Assembly (NCBI GenBank): GCA_954871525.1
Contig: OX940865.1
Coordinates: 8,246,001-8,310,000 of the forward strand
From: Parietaria judaica
Lineage: Eukaryota; Streptophyta; Magnoliopsida; Rosales; Urticaceae
Length of the DNA stretch: 64,000 nucleotides
Reading direction: 5' to 3'
The notes below the pieces were generated by a model that saw only the letters and a program-made list of their open reading frames with translations, did no database searches and was not told the origin of the DNA. The position numbers and the translations under genes were made by a program. This document shows, piece by piece, positions 22,024 to 32,407 of the stretch. Each line of letters opens with the position of its first letter. The first letter of the stretch is position 1.

Positions 22024-22843
22024 TGTTATGGGTAATTCCCGGAATTGATTTTTAAAACAGATTAATTAGACGGAAATTATTACATTAATTTTCGTTAATT
22101 AATTCTATAATTTGATTAATCTTTTAAATAAGATTATAAATCGAATTAATCAATTTCAAGCCCAAAACATCCCCTGGAGCTCCGTTTTTGAAAAAAAAAA
22201 GTGTCCCGGTGTTCGTAAAAATATGAAGATACCCGAAAAGGACATAAAATTTGTGAAAAACAGACGCGAGACGCGCCCGGGAGCAAAAAGATGCTCAAAA
22301 GCACCTTTTTGCGGGGCCCGCTAGGCCACAGCCTCCCGGATCATGCCATCTGGCATGATCTCCCTTGCCGCATCACACCGGTCACACCACCAGCACACAT
22401 CCCCATGCGACAGCGTGGACAGCCGAGATCGGTCCTCGATTTGTGCGCCATTTACTTTTCGTAAAGTAAAGTATACTTTGGTCAAATCAACGATCCGGCG
22501 GCTGAGATGGATTCTTTTCACGAGGACCAGCCTGCAGATATAATATTGCCCAGGGACCCCTCGGACAATATTATACTGCACCGAGACCCCCGGCTCCTAT
22601 TATAAATAGGAGCTCAGATCAGTTAAAACAGTAAGCAAATCGAAACCGAGAGAAACTTCACTCGAACTCTCTCGAGCTTCTCCCTACTCCCTATAAACTC
22701 GCCTCCCCTCATATACCGTTCTAATGTTGAGCGTCGGAACAAAAGTCTACAAAAGCCCGCTACATCAGCAAAACGACATTGGGCCAGGCCCAACACCAAC
22801 AAATGGGCCTCTTTAAAGTTTGATCCAAAAAACGACATCAACA
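22024..22843 (+). mobile_element. Solo LTR of an LTR retrotransposon
   Basis: An 820-bp block beginning tgttatggg and ending gacatcaaca (TGTT/AACA ends), flanked by a 5-bp duplication gtacc (22019-22023 and 22844-22848). A TATA-like tataaatagg near 22602 and a gttgagcgtcgga tract near 22731 are typical of gypsy LTRs on the plus strand. There is no internal domain, so it is most simply a solo LTR left by recombination. It lies inside the CACTA element. Confidence 0.72.
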
Positions 22844-23067
22844 GTACCCAAGTTTTGGTACAGCTTGGGAAAGTGAAAATTTGGTAATTGGAATTTGATC
22901 CCTGGACAATCACAGTAATGTGGGAAATTAAATTATAAGAATTTATCATTTTTAATCGCATCATTGATGAGATAGCGACTAATATTGCTCAATCGTGACC
23001 CGGATAGAATATCATCTTTTTGCGAATTAAAATAGCCCAAAGAGCGTGAATTAGTTCTAACAAATCC

Positions 23068-23069
<2 letters not shown>

Positions 23070-23107
<38 letters not shown>

Positions 23108-23125
23108 CATATATATATATATATG
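23070..23125. repeat. (AT)n microsatellite
   Basis: Nearly pure at dinucleotide run with one short interruption near 23104-23108, inside the CACTA element. Confidence 0.9.
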
Positions 23126-23509
23126 CATATTAGTCAAAATATATATTTAAATCATTAAGCTGGTAAAATACAAGAATTATAATCGCTGAAGAGGTTAAGA
23201 TAAAATTTCGATTGCACACGCTATTGTTTAGGAATTTTGTTATTAATAATGTTAATAAATAATTAATATTAATATTTAATAATACCTCATCAATAATCAT
23301 ATCGTAATAATATTAACAACCGTACAATTAAGCAACTTTTGTTTATTGTGTTAACAAATTATAAATCTAATAAGTTTTATTTTTATTGTTTAATCAATTA
23401 ACTGCAAAAGCAAATATCCTATTCATGAATGCATATTGCAGTTGGATTTAAAACGTGGCCACGTTGTGTATCACAGTCAAACGATGTATTTTATTTTAAC
23501 CTCTCTCCA

Positions 23510-24660
23510 TAAAATTTAGTCACCGCGAAATTTTGCCGCCCATTATTTCACCCACGATTGAATATCACAACTTCTTCTTGTTTAACCTCTCAGTCTCTCT
23601 GTTCGTCCAGAGGGTAAAAAAAACAACTCTCTGATTCAGTCCTCTTTCTCAGTCTCCGTGCCGATCCCCTGCCATAGCTCCGGCGACCATCTTCAACCGC
23701 ATTCCATCTTGCTGCTCGGCCACCTCCAGCCTTCCGGTAGCTATCTGGCGCTTCCGTGTCCGGTGCCACCGTCCCCTTCCATTAGCTCTCCGCCCTTCAC
23801 CGCCAACTACGTTTAACAGGTACAAAGCTCAAACGATTCTCCGTTCAAAATCGTAGAAGTTAAGGGAAAATTTTTTGACGATTTTTTTTATTCTATGCCA
23901 TTCATATTGAGCAGCCCGGGGTTTGAGTATCCATCATTCTGATAATGTTTCTTCTTTAATTCTCGTGAAATTTTTATTATTTTATTTTAGATTAGGAATC
24001 GATTTCAAGTTTTCTGTAGATAGGTCCCATTTCCAATGTTGATCATTCTATGTTTGATTTTAATTTCTCAGGTACATAACGAGTTCTTTACCAGACGGAG
24101 CTTCGTCGGGTTTTCGGTATGAATTTCTGAATTTAGTTTATTCAAATTAAAAGTTTAAGGTTCTTTGAATTTCTGTTTTTTTTTTTTTTGTAGATTCGTT
24201 TTTATCCCGAGTCGTGCTCATGATCTAGCCACCTCTCTGGACACGCTCGCTGCAAGTCTCACCTCGCTGCCCTGGTAGGTAGCGCTCATTGACCAATTTC
24301 TTTTTCTTTTTATGTTACTATCGTCCTCGCTGCCCCGGTCGGTAATGCTTGATGGTCGACTGTTTTCTTTGTAAAAGTTACTAATGTTTCGTGTTTGCGT
24401 GTTGTAGGAAGCTCGCTCGTTGTCCCTTAACGCTCGCTGCTCGTTGTCCCTTAACACTTGCTGCCCCGCTCTGGTCCCGTGCTTGCTGCCCTAAACCCGT
24501 CTGTACCCCACTCGGTACGCTATGCCGCCGCCACCGCCACCTCATAGTCAGTGGACGAAGACGAAGACAAAGACGAATAGCTTATGTACTTTTTGTGTTA
24601 ATTTATGTACTTAACTCTTTTAGGGCTATCTATGTATTCTCAACTTTTTATGAGTTATTA
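23510..24660 (+). pseudogene. Spliced-looking, non-coding transcription unit inside the CACTA element
   Basis: A C/T-rich leader (23575-23820) is followed by blocks bounded by plausible splice signals: ...tttaacag/gtacaaagc near 23820, ctcag/gtacataacg near 24072, ttttgtag/attcg near 24193, tgccctg/gtaggtag near 24273 and gttgtag/gaagctc near 24409. The final block ends in gacgaagacgaagac codons that would encode DEDEDKDE, an acidic tail, but an in-frame stop precedes it and no long ATG frame links the blocks. This may be the wreck of the element's own TnpA-like gene or a captured host leader; I cannot tell which. Confidence 0.4.
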
Positions 24661-25407
24661 TATTAATGAAATAGCGTTTTGTTTATAGTAATTTAATTAT
24701 GTACTTCGTAATTACTAAATTTAATATAAATGCATAACAAATAATAATTTTAAATTTTATAAACTTTTTAAAGAAAATATAGCATTTTGTTGGGCATATA
24801 GCAATGACCATATTGTTACTATTGATTGAGTTTATAGCAACGACTCTATTGTTGCTATTGATTAATTCTATAGCAACGACCATGTTGCTGCTATTGATTG
24901 AGTCTATAGCAACGACCTATTTGTCGTTGCAATAGCCGACCTATTGCAAAGGAGATGTTGCAAGGATGACGTTGCAACGATTTGTTGTTGCTATAAGATA
25001 TTGCAACGACAAATTAAGCTATAGCGACGACAAATGTCATTGCATTAGATGATGTTTCTTGTAGTGCATGTTAAATAAAATACCGAGTAATGGCTGAAAA
25101 ATAAATGACATGTTAAAATAATGGGCTGAAAAAATAAAATAATGGATTAAAAACCTAATAGTAAACGACTTATAAGAAATGACATGCTAAAAAAACAACA
25201 AACTTATAACAAAACGACATAAAACCGGAACCGGGACAAGAAAACCGGGAATTTCATATTTTGAATTGGTTTTGGTTTTTCAAACCAGAACCGGGACGTC
25301 CCTTTTTAGAATAGTAAAAAGAAAAACTGATTTTTTGCCAAAAACGTCCGGTACCGGGACCAGAACCGGGACAAAATCGGGAACCATGTACAAATTTTTC
25401 ACCCCTA

Positions 25408-25625
25408 ATTGTACGTAATAAAAATTGAAAATTTGTATATTACATTATTTGGGAGTACTATTATAAAAATAAATCAAATCAGAAATTAAATTTAGCGCAT
25501 ATCACTAAAATTTAATATATATAATTGTGTCTATCATAATGTATTAAGTGTTAACTTTAAATTTTATAATCGTTTATTAGTTTTAAATCTATATTCATCA
25601 TTTTTTTACTTAACGAGGAAATAAC

Positions 25626-25659
<34 letters not shown>

Positions 25660-25960
25660 TGATTAATCCTTTACTCAAATTTGATCTTATTTTTCCAAGT
25701 GATCAAACTATCCATGTTACCGCAACCATACACCAAATAGTCAAGTCACATATGCAGTTTTTATCTTTTCAAATAGGATATTTATTTATTTTTATTAAAA
25801 TATCAAAATGTAATATTCGGTCTAATATTTGTAAGCTACCGCATTGAAGCCCCACTTGTTCAATCCTAACTTTAACAATAATTATATAAAAAAGGTAAGG
25901 TGATCCATATTTTTGTTAGTGGTAATCCCGCACCACTTTCATTCATGAGATGTTGGGTTT
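25408..25960. other. AT-rich intergenic, no gene seen
   Basis: Includes an (AT)n run at about 25629-25659. A plus-strand frame at 25659-25847 has no recognisable content. Confidence 0.5.
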
Positions 25961-25961
25961 A

Positions 25962-26400
25962 AATTTTTTTTTTTTTTTAAAGAAAGACAGGCCTCATTAA
26001 AGCCTCCGAGTCTCCCTAACATGAGCGGCTCGGGCGGGAGGAGTACTGCACATCGTATTATTATTGGCAACAACCTAGCGAGCGTCTTGAATAAGGATCA
26101 AGACTCTCCTATTACAACTTGAATAGTTTAAAAATATAATCTCAACATTTGGTGGAACTTACTCCAGCCAAATAAAATTTTCTTAAGCCTTAATTGCGAG
26201 TTTAGCGAGATCATGCGCAATTTCGTTACAGCCTTTTGGATTAAAGTAGAAAATAACAATCTCGATTTGGTAGCTAATCGATAAGTATCGGAGATAATCG
26301 AGCCCAAATCGGAAAGAAGAATGGACTTACGGTTTATATCTTTAATCACTGTAAGACAATCCGATTGAATGCAATATTCGACCATCCCTGATTAGAAGCC
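25962..26400 (-). pseudogene. 5'-truncated LINE remnant with RNase H-like domain and poly(A)
   Basis: Minus-strand translation gives ESDCLTVIKDINRKSILLSD and LGSIISDTYRLATK, then after a one-base frame change GCNEIAHDLAKLAIKA and a stop. This is the C-terminal half of an RVT_3-type RNase H domain as found at the end of plant LINEs. The minus strand ends in a poly(A) run (about 25966-25979), as expected of target-primed insertion. Target duplications were not found. Confidence 0.6.
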
Positions 26401-26941
26401 TACGCGAGATGGATGAGATATTTGGTTCAATCTTTTAGAACGCAAAATGTATGCTCATCAACACAATCCATGTTATCTGAGTTTTTTATTTTTATTTTTA
26501 AAAATAAAAAAACTCAATCTCTTGTAAATATATTAAGTAAATTTGCTCATCAGCGTTGCATTGAGCACCAGAGTCATCAACTCATCACAAATAAAAGAGA
26601 ATGACACTAAAAGAAAACAAAATTCCGGTATCATAAAATGTCACTTTTTATCTACTTCTAGATAAATATACCTCAAAGTTTATAAACTTTTATTATCTCC
26701 CATTATAAATTAATACGTTAAAAAAAATGTCCAATGAATGTTGCATATGAAACGCACATTAATTTTCAGTTAAAATGAATGTACCACCATCATATGCTAG
26801 GAATTTATGAACTTGAAAAAAGAAAATTATCATAGAATTCAGAGATGAAGAGATCAATTATTAGTATTTTTTTTTTCTTTCTTTTCTCTCAACTCTCATC
26901 AATCACCTTTGAAATAATGTTTATGAATATTGATACCTATT
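26401..26941. other. AT-rich intergenic, no gene seen
   Basis: No coding or structural signal beyond short A/T runs. Confidence 0.5.
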
Positions 26942-26958
26942 AAACAATATATAATATT

Positions 26959-27062
26959 GTGGTTGCTAGGATAGCCTAGTGGTAATTCCACATTACCTCC
27001 AAAATGGAAGTCGTGGGTTCGATCCCCACCGCAGCAAAGCTGCCTTCAAAAAAAAAAAAAAA
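26959..27062 (+). mobile_element. Short tRNA-derived SINE
   Basis: A 104-bp element starts gtggttgctaggatagcc and ends in a poly(A) tail. An A-box tagcctagtgg (26972-26982) and a B-box ggttcgatccc (27016-27026) match plant RNA polymerase III consensus. A perfect 17-bp target duplication aaacaatatataatatt flanks it (26942-26958 and 27063-27079). It is too short and lacks the stems and CCA context to be a working tRNA gene. Confidence 0.88.
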
Positions 27063-27079
27063 AAACAATATATAATATT

Positions 27080-27534
27080 AATGAAATCATATGAGCCATG
27101 ACAAATGTTTAGCTAGATTCTCGTCTTTTGGCTTGGATTTAGGACCAAAATTAGTGGAGACTTTATAAAAGGCTCTCTTATGATATATTAGTTATTACTA
27201 TATTAGGGTGTGAAGTAGGTCCATTGTTAGGTTTGTGACTTTTGTGTGAAGACTTTAGTTGTCTAAATTCGAACGTTAATGATGAAGAAAATAACGTCGA
27301 AATAAACCATGCAAATTTAAATTTAGTCTAAGCTAATATAAACACGCACTATATCTATGACTTGTATATATAAGTTATATATATTGTAAATTACAAATTT
27401 ATTAATTTATGTAGAAGTAAATAAAAAATAATTATTAAGGTATTATTATAAAATCATCAAAAGTAAGAGATATCAATTACATTAGAGTCTTTATTAAAAG
27501 GGATATCAATTACATTATAGTCTTTATTAAAATA
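27080..27534. other. AT-rich intergenic with a 33-bp tandem duplication
   Basis: Bases 27468-27533 hold two copies of a gatatcaattacatta...gtctttattaaaa unit directly before the next transposon. Nothing coding is seen. Confidence 0.55.
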
Positions 27535-28516
27535 GGGTTAATTGTGGCAAAAATACCCAACCTTTTCAAATTTTCGCTGATCAGTACCCAACCTCAAAAA
27601 ACCTAGGCAAAAATACCCAACGTTAGTATTTTGTCGCGGGCGTTTCAGTTTTGCCCAATCCGTCAACTAGCCGTTACACCCAACCCACATGGCTGTTAAC
27701 TTCGTGCTGACTGGGATCCATTTTTGCCACGTGTACATGCCACGTCAGCACCCATTATAACTTAAAAATCAGAAATAAAAAAATAAACTCACGTTTAATC
27801 TTACTGATTCAGTCAGATATAAACACACCAAATAAAAAAAAATCAAAATAATCATTGTTTAAAATCGAATGAACACGTACGATAAAAAGCCAAACCATCT
27901 CATTTCTCTCCTCTCCATCTCTCTCTCTGTTCTTCTTCAAGCTTTTACCGAAACCCTAAATCTCACAGTCAGACGACGGTGAATGGCTACTTCCGGCGAA
28001 CCCAACCCGTCTGCTCCTGCTCCTCCTTGTTGGCGTGACCCAGATGTCGATCCACCGCCAATATATGGTAAGAAACACTCATAACCCTCGAGCTCATCTT
28101 GGTTGTTTATTCAACCCCGAAAGCTTGCAACTTTCAGTTGAAAAATCCTTTCTTTTGGGGATTAGAACATTATTTTGAAGGCTATTGAGGAGATTATAGA
28201 CTGATAATTCGAGAGAGAAAGTGAGAAGGAAAATAAGAATTTGTGTTGTTAATGTTCAAAGAATTTGTGTTCTTACATACTATTTTATTTTCATACGTGT
28301 GTGTTCAATCGTTTGAGTTTATTTGTTTGATTTGCGTTGACGTTATCACTAACGAAAATATTTAAAAAAAAAAACTTAAGGAAAAATGGATGAAGTGTAC
28401 AAATTCAGCAAAAAAGATAAACTTGGGAACTTATATCACTTTTTATATGTGTATAATTTTTTTGGCTATGCCACCCTATTTTTAAACAACTTAGGTACTT
28501 TTTCCCGTAATAACCC
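27535..28516 (+). mobile_element. MULE-type non-autonomous element carrying one exon-like segment
   Basis: Termini gggttaattgtggcaaaaat (left) and, reverse-complemented, gggttattacgggaaaaagt (right) are related imperfect inverted repeats of the type also seen at 31383 and 57333. An exact target duplication is not clear (ttattaaaa against ttattataa). Inside, 27983-28067 reads MATSGEPNPSAPAP, then PCWRDPDVDPPPIY, and ends at a good donor (atg/gtaaga) behind a CT-rich leader, but no second exon follows. It could be a captured gene fragment (Pack-MULE) or the first exon of a deleted transposase. Confidence 0.5.
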
Positions 28517-31373
28517 TTATTATAAAAACAGTTTTCCGTAATGCACTGCTGTTTATTTATCGTGATTTTAATTTTTCATTGTTAATTTATAATGAATTAT
28601 TAATTTATATAGCAAAAGAGACTAGTATACTTATTTAAAAAATTATTGTCTTATAAATTTAGCAACTTATTAATTTAACTAGTTGGTCCCAAGTTGAGAC
28701 CAAATAAAAATAAATTTTAATTAGTATATTATTAAGTTATTGCATATAAATTTTAAAAAAGTTATACTTTATAGCATTGATAGAATATATTGATATGGTG
28801 AAAAAAATTCCTTTCTTTCAATATATGTAAGTTTGTATAGCACTAATTATATACGTTATACAATGGTATAATCATATGTAGTTTATCTTATATTAAGATA
28901 TTAAAAAAACTGAAGACATCATTATGTGTAAAGCAGTAAAGCATTTGCATCTTTTTATATTAAATACATTTTTAAAAGAATTAGGTAAATTTACTGTACA
29001 AGGATATACAATTTACATTTATTTAAAGAAACTACGAAAGTACAAATAGAATAAATTCATTTGGTAAATCAACTGGTCAATGATTCTAAGCAATCCTTAT
29101 AACACACATATACATATATTATATATATGTGTATATATATATATATAATGAGTCCCCAAACAATTAATTTTGCATCAATTAGGTGAGTGTTAACATAAAA
29201 AAGGCCAAACCTACCCAGATGAAATGTGTAAAGGCAGTCACATGATTCTTGCATTTGTATTCTAAACTTATTTACTTTTAGTGACACTCATTAATGAAAA
29301 TTTAAACTTTCACCCATTATTTTACCCATTTATGCACTGCACCATAAATAATAGAGTTATCTTCATGCCCCATTTCTAGTTAAATGTTTTAATTCTCTTA
29401 CCATACACATTTTATTGGTGATAAATAAGTCAATGAACTCAACCATCCTCTCAACTTGAATTCAAATTTAAATATTAATTTATTATTTGAGTAACATTAC
29501 AGTCATTTTCTTGGGTCAGCTTTCACCAAGAAATAGAAAATGTTGAGCTACAGTAATTAATTATTTATTTAGCTAAATTTAGTCGGCACATTTAACTCAT
29601 TATACATCTACTTACTCAATCAAGACTCTAAGAGTCCATACTTTTAACACTAAATTGTCTTCTAAAAAAGGTTTACTCTAAGACTCATACTGTCTTATTA
29701 CTTTATTATTGCGAGTTACATCAAAAAATCTACAACAGGGCGGACACATTAGTACATTTTTTTAACGGATATTGTTTTTATTTTTTTTTGTATATTTAAA
29801 ATACACTTCTCTCAATTTAAGTACACAAAAAAAATGTGTCGTTTTATTTTAATTGTTCCTTTTTTGTTTTTTTTTGTTTTTGTTTTTTACTTTAGACCGT
29901 TGTCACCTCAATTAATCAAAGTTTAAGTATTGTTAGCGCGATTATCCTAAAAACACACATTTGATGATCCTGACTTTTATTGATCTGAATGGTTGGTGTC
30001 TACTCTAGGTGATACCGTGATGACACTAACATATATTACAGGGTATGGGTTAAAATCGAAACATGATTATCCTTGTAGCATTGGTGGGTATAATCTCTTA
30101 AATGTTATTCAGTGTTATTATTTTAAATATGATGGAATAGTCTTATAAATTGATAAGATCAAATTTATTCGATTCTCAATAAATTCCCTAAGTGTTAAGT
30201 ACGACCAAGGTTTGAAAATGTGGCATCGGGCCTCGAAGCGTTTCTCTTCGAGTTTAAACAAGCGTAATCTAGCCTCAAAAGTTTTTCCCTCTGCCTCCGG
30301 AAAAATGATATAAATGATTGCACTAAAGATACCACCATTTACACCCTCGTTCTCTCGTACAAGATTTCACTCTCAAGAATTCAAAACTCCGTCTCTGCAC
30401 AAATCTCGTATTGCTCAAACCCGAGCGCCAAAGAGATAACGACAAGACCAAATAAGAGGAGAGATGTAAGAGAGAAATCAAAGAACTTTAACAACCCTTT
30501 CTCTTCTGTAAAAACCGTTGATAGCCTTAGGACGAGAAAAGGCAAGATCTCCTCAAGTTATAGCCGTCGGATCAAACTGAGATGAATGGTCAAGATTTGT
30601 CGAAGTATCAAAAGTCCAAAACGACATATCACTCAAGTAGATTGTTGCTTGGGATTATTGGGCTTTACTAGAGGGCTTCTTATTTCTAACAAAAATATTA
30701 ATTAACGAAATAACATTGAGTAGTGTACATATGCAATATCCACTGTTTTCGCTTAAACATTTTAAATTCACCATTTTTTTATTTTTTTTTGTTCGTTGTT
30801 GAAATCTTCTTATTCTTTAAAGTTGAAAATTTGAATTCACAAACATTAATTTTGGATGGCAATGCAAAACATATATCAAATCAATTGTCAACACGCTATT
30901 ATTGTTTTTTGAATACAAAAGCCTTAAATAAGCTCAATAATACTGCATTTAATTTGCATTATTTTACATTTATACTGCTTGACATTACGTTATTTTCTTC
31001 AATTACATCTTTCAATAATCAATATATAACGTTATTAAATGATTAATCATTTAAAGAAATGTTTATCAGCTATACCCATATTTGAACACTCCTTTATTAT
31101 CCATTTTATGTTTTCTTTCCCAAAATCATTGCTAACAAAAATAAAGGATATAACGTGCTGAAAAGGGGATATTTGTAGTATAAGTATCTAACTTGTAACA
31201 ACTAACACATGTGCCGCCATATGCCCCTATTTTTTTTTCTTCAAAAATATAAATACAACCCCTTTATGTGTAGTTTTCAATAAAAAATAAAATAAAAATA
31301 AAACCTAGCCCTCTCCCCGGGATGTAATTCCCAGTTCCGCTATTGAGTTCACGTCTTTGGTATAATAAAGGGG
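28517..31373. other. Gene-poor AT-rich stretch
   Basis: Contains an AT/AC microsatellite at 29095-29150. A higher-GC block at 30200-30660 has ccctcgttctctcg and gccgtcggatc tracts and may be an old LTR or promoter-bearing repeat. The frames at 29069-29287 and 30723-31046 are low-complexity and unsupported. Confidence 0.5.
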
Positions 31374-31382
31374 TTGAATAAT

Positions 31383-31840
31383 GAGTTAATGGCGGTAAAA
31401 ATACCTAAAGTTTGGTCAAAGAACCCTCCGTGTATCTAAAATTTAAAAGTGGTGTAAAAGTACCCAAAGTCACATTTGGGGCGTTGACCACTCCATTCTC
31501 GTAAATCAATTAACTTATCTGTAAACTCTGGCCACGTGGACAAGCATGCATTCATGACATAGCAATTTTTTGCCACGTGGACGAGCCCAATTTGGGGTTC
31601 AATGCATTGTTTTGTCGTAAATGAGGTTGATGTGGGCTCATTCACGTGGCAAAAACTTGTTACGTCAGCAATCCACGTTTGTCCGTGTGACCAGAGTTAA
31701 CGGGTAAGTTAACTGCATTACGAGAATGGGGTGGTCAACTTCCTAAATGTGACTTTGGGTATTTTTGTCACTACTTTTAAACTTTGGGTACACAGAGGGT
31801 TCTTTGACCAAACTTTAGGTATTTTTACAATCATTAACCC
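31383..31840. mobile_element. MULE-type MITE with long inverted repeats
   Basis: 458-bp element flanked by an exact 9-bp duplication ttgaataat (31374-31382 and 31841-31849). The ends read gagttaatggcggtaaaaat and (reverse complement) gggttaatgattgtaaaaat, and the inverted repeats extend over roughly 120 bp through ctaaagtttggtcaaagaac and cccaaagtcacattt. The centre is a ccacgtgg-rich loop. It has no coding capacity. Confidence 0.88.
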
Positions 31841-32139
31841 TTGAATAATTTATGTTTTTAAGGTTCAATCGTAAATGTATACATGCTCCGATGTTACAAA
31901 TCTTAACGGAAGATGGACGGACTGGACCTTGACACGGATTGGACCATAAAAGTACTATTGTTGCTAAAAATGAGATCGAGAAAATCTAGTGTACTATAAA
32001 ATTAGATTTTTATGCCGCAAATATAAATGAAATCTTCGAATTCAGGTGAAAAGGGCCAAAAATTGACTCCACAAAATATTGCTATTAAAAGATTATTACG
32101 AGAAAAAAAAAAGGCGTTTCGAAACGCAGTTACAGATAC

Positions 32140-32153
32140 ACAACCGTTGGGAT
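32140..32153 (-). promoter_or_regulatory. MSA-like element upstream of MYB3R
   Basis: The minus strand reads tcccaacggttg, matching the mitosis-specific activator core (YCYAACGGYY) bound by MYB3R proteins. It lies about 260 bp before the MYB3R start codon. A single site is weak evidence. Confidence 0.45.
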
Positions 32154-32407
32154 TTAAAATTAAGAAGCGGACAAATCTCAAGCTTCTTTGACCTCACCAC
32201 CTAACATCCGCCGTCGATCGAACCGCGAATCAATCTCAACCGTCGATCTCACTTCCTCACTGTTCCTCCGCGACTCTTCTTCCTTCCTCGCTTTTCAAAT
32301 GTCTCTCTCTCCACACTCGACCCTTCACCATCTTCAGAGTCCTCGCTTCGTTCATGGCTTTGCAGCTCGAATTCGATCCCTTGTCGGCGTTCTAGGGCTT
32401 CTTTGAA

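Larger units (their letters stand above)
20916..25066. mobile_element. CACTA (En/Spm-type) element, non-autonomous
   Basis: Starts cactacaagaaa and ends tttcttgtagtg, the classical plant CACTA terminus as a perfect 12-bp inverted repeat, flanked by the 3-bp duplication cat (20913-20915 and 25067-25069). Length 4151 bp. Subterminal repeats based on tagcaacgac occur at both ends (20935-21235 and about 24795-25045), as expected for transposase-binding regions. No transposase frame remains. Confidence 0.92.
20464..25407. mobile_element. Non-autonomous hAT-type element split by a CACTA element
   Basis: Left end taggcctgaa and right end (reverse complement) taggggtgaaaa, flanked by an exact 8-bp duplication attgtacg (20456-20463 and 25408-25415). 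Its own sequence (20464-20912 plus 25070-25407, about 790 bp) is rich in aaccgggac motifs near both ends and has no coding frame. The CACTA insertion lies roughly in the middle. Confidence 0.82.

Noticed and set aside
24391..24666. 91-residue plus-strand frame in the CACTA element
   Set aside because: Repetitive Cys/Leu/Arg reading of the gctcgctgct repeats, out of frame with the acidic tail.
26959..27045. tRNA gene
   Set aside because: Has A and B boxes but is embedded in a poly(A)-tailed element with a 17-bp duplication and lacks convincing cloverleaf stems.
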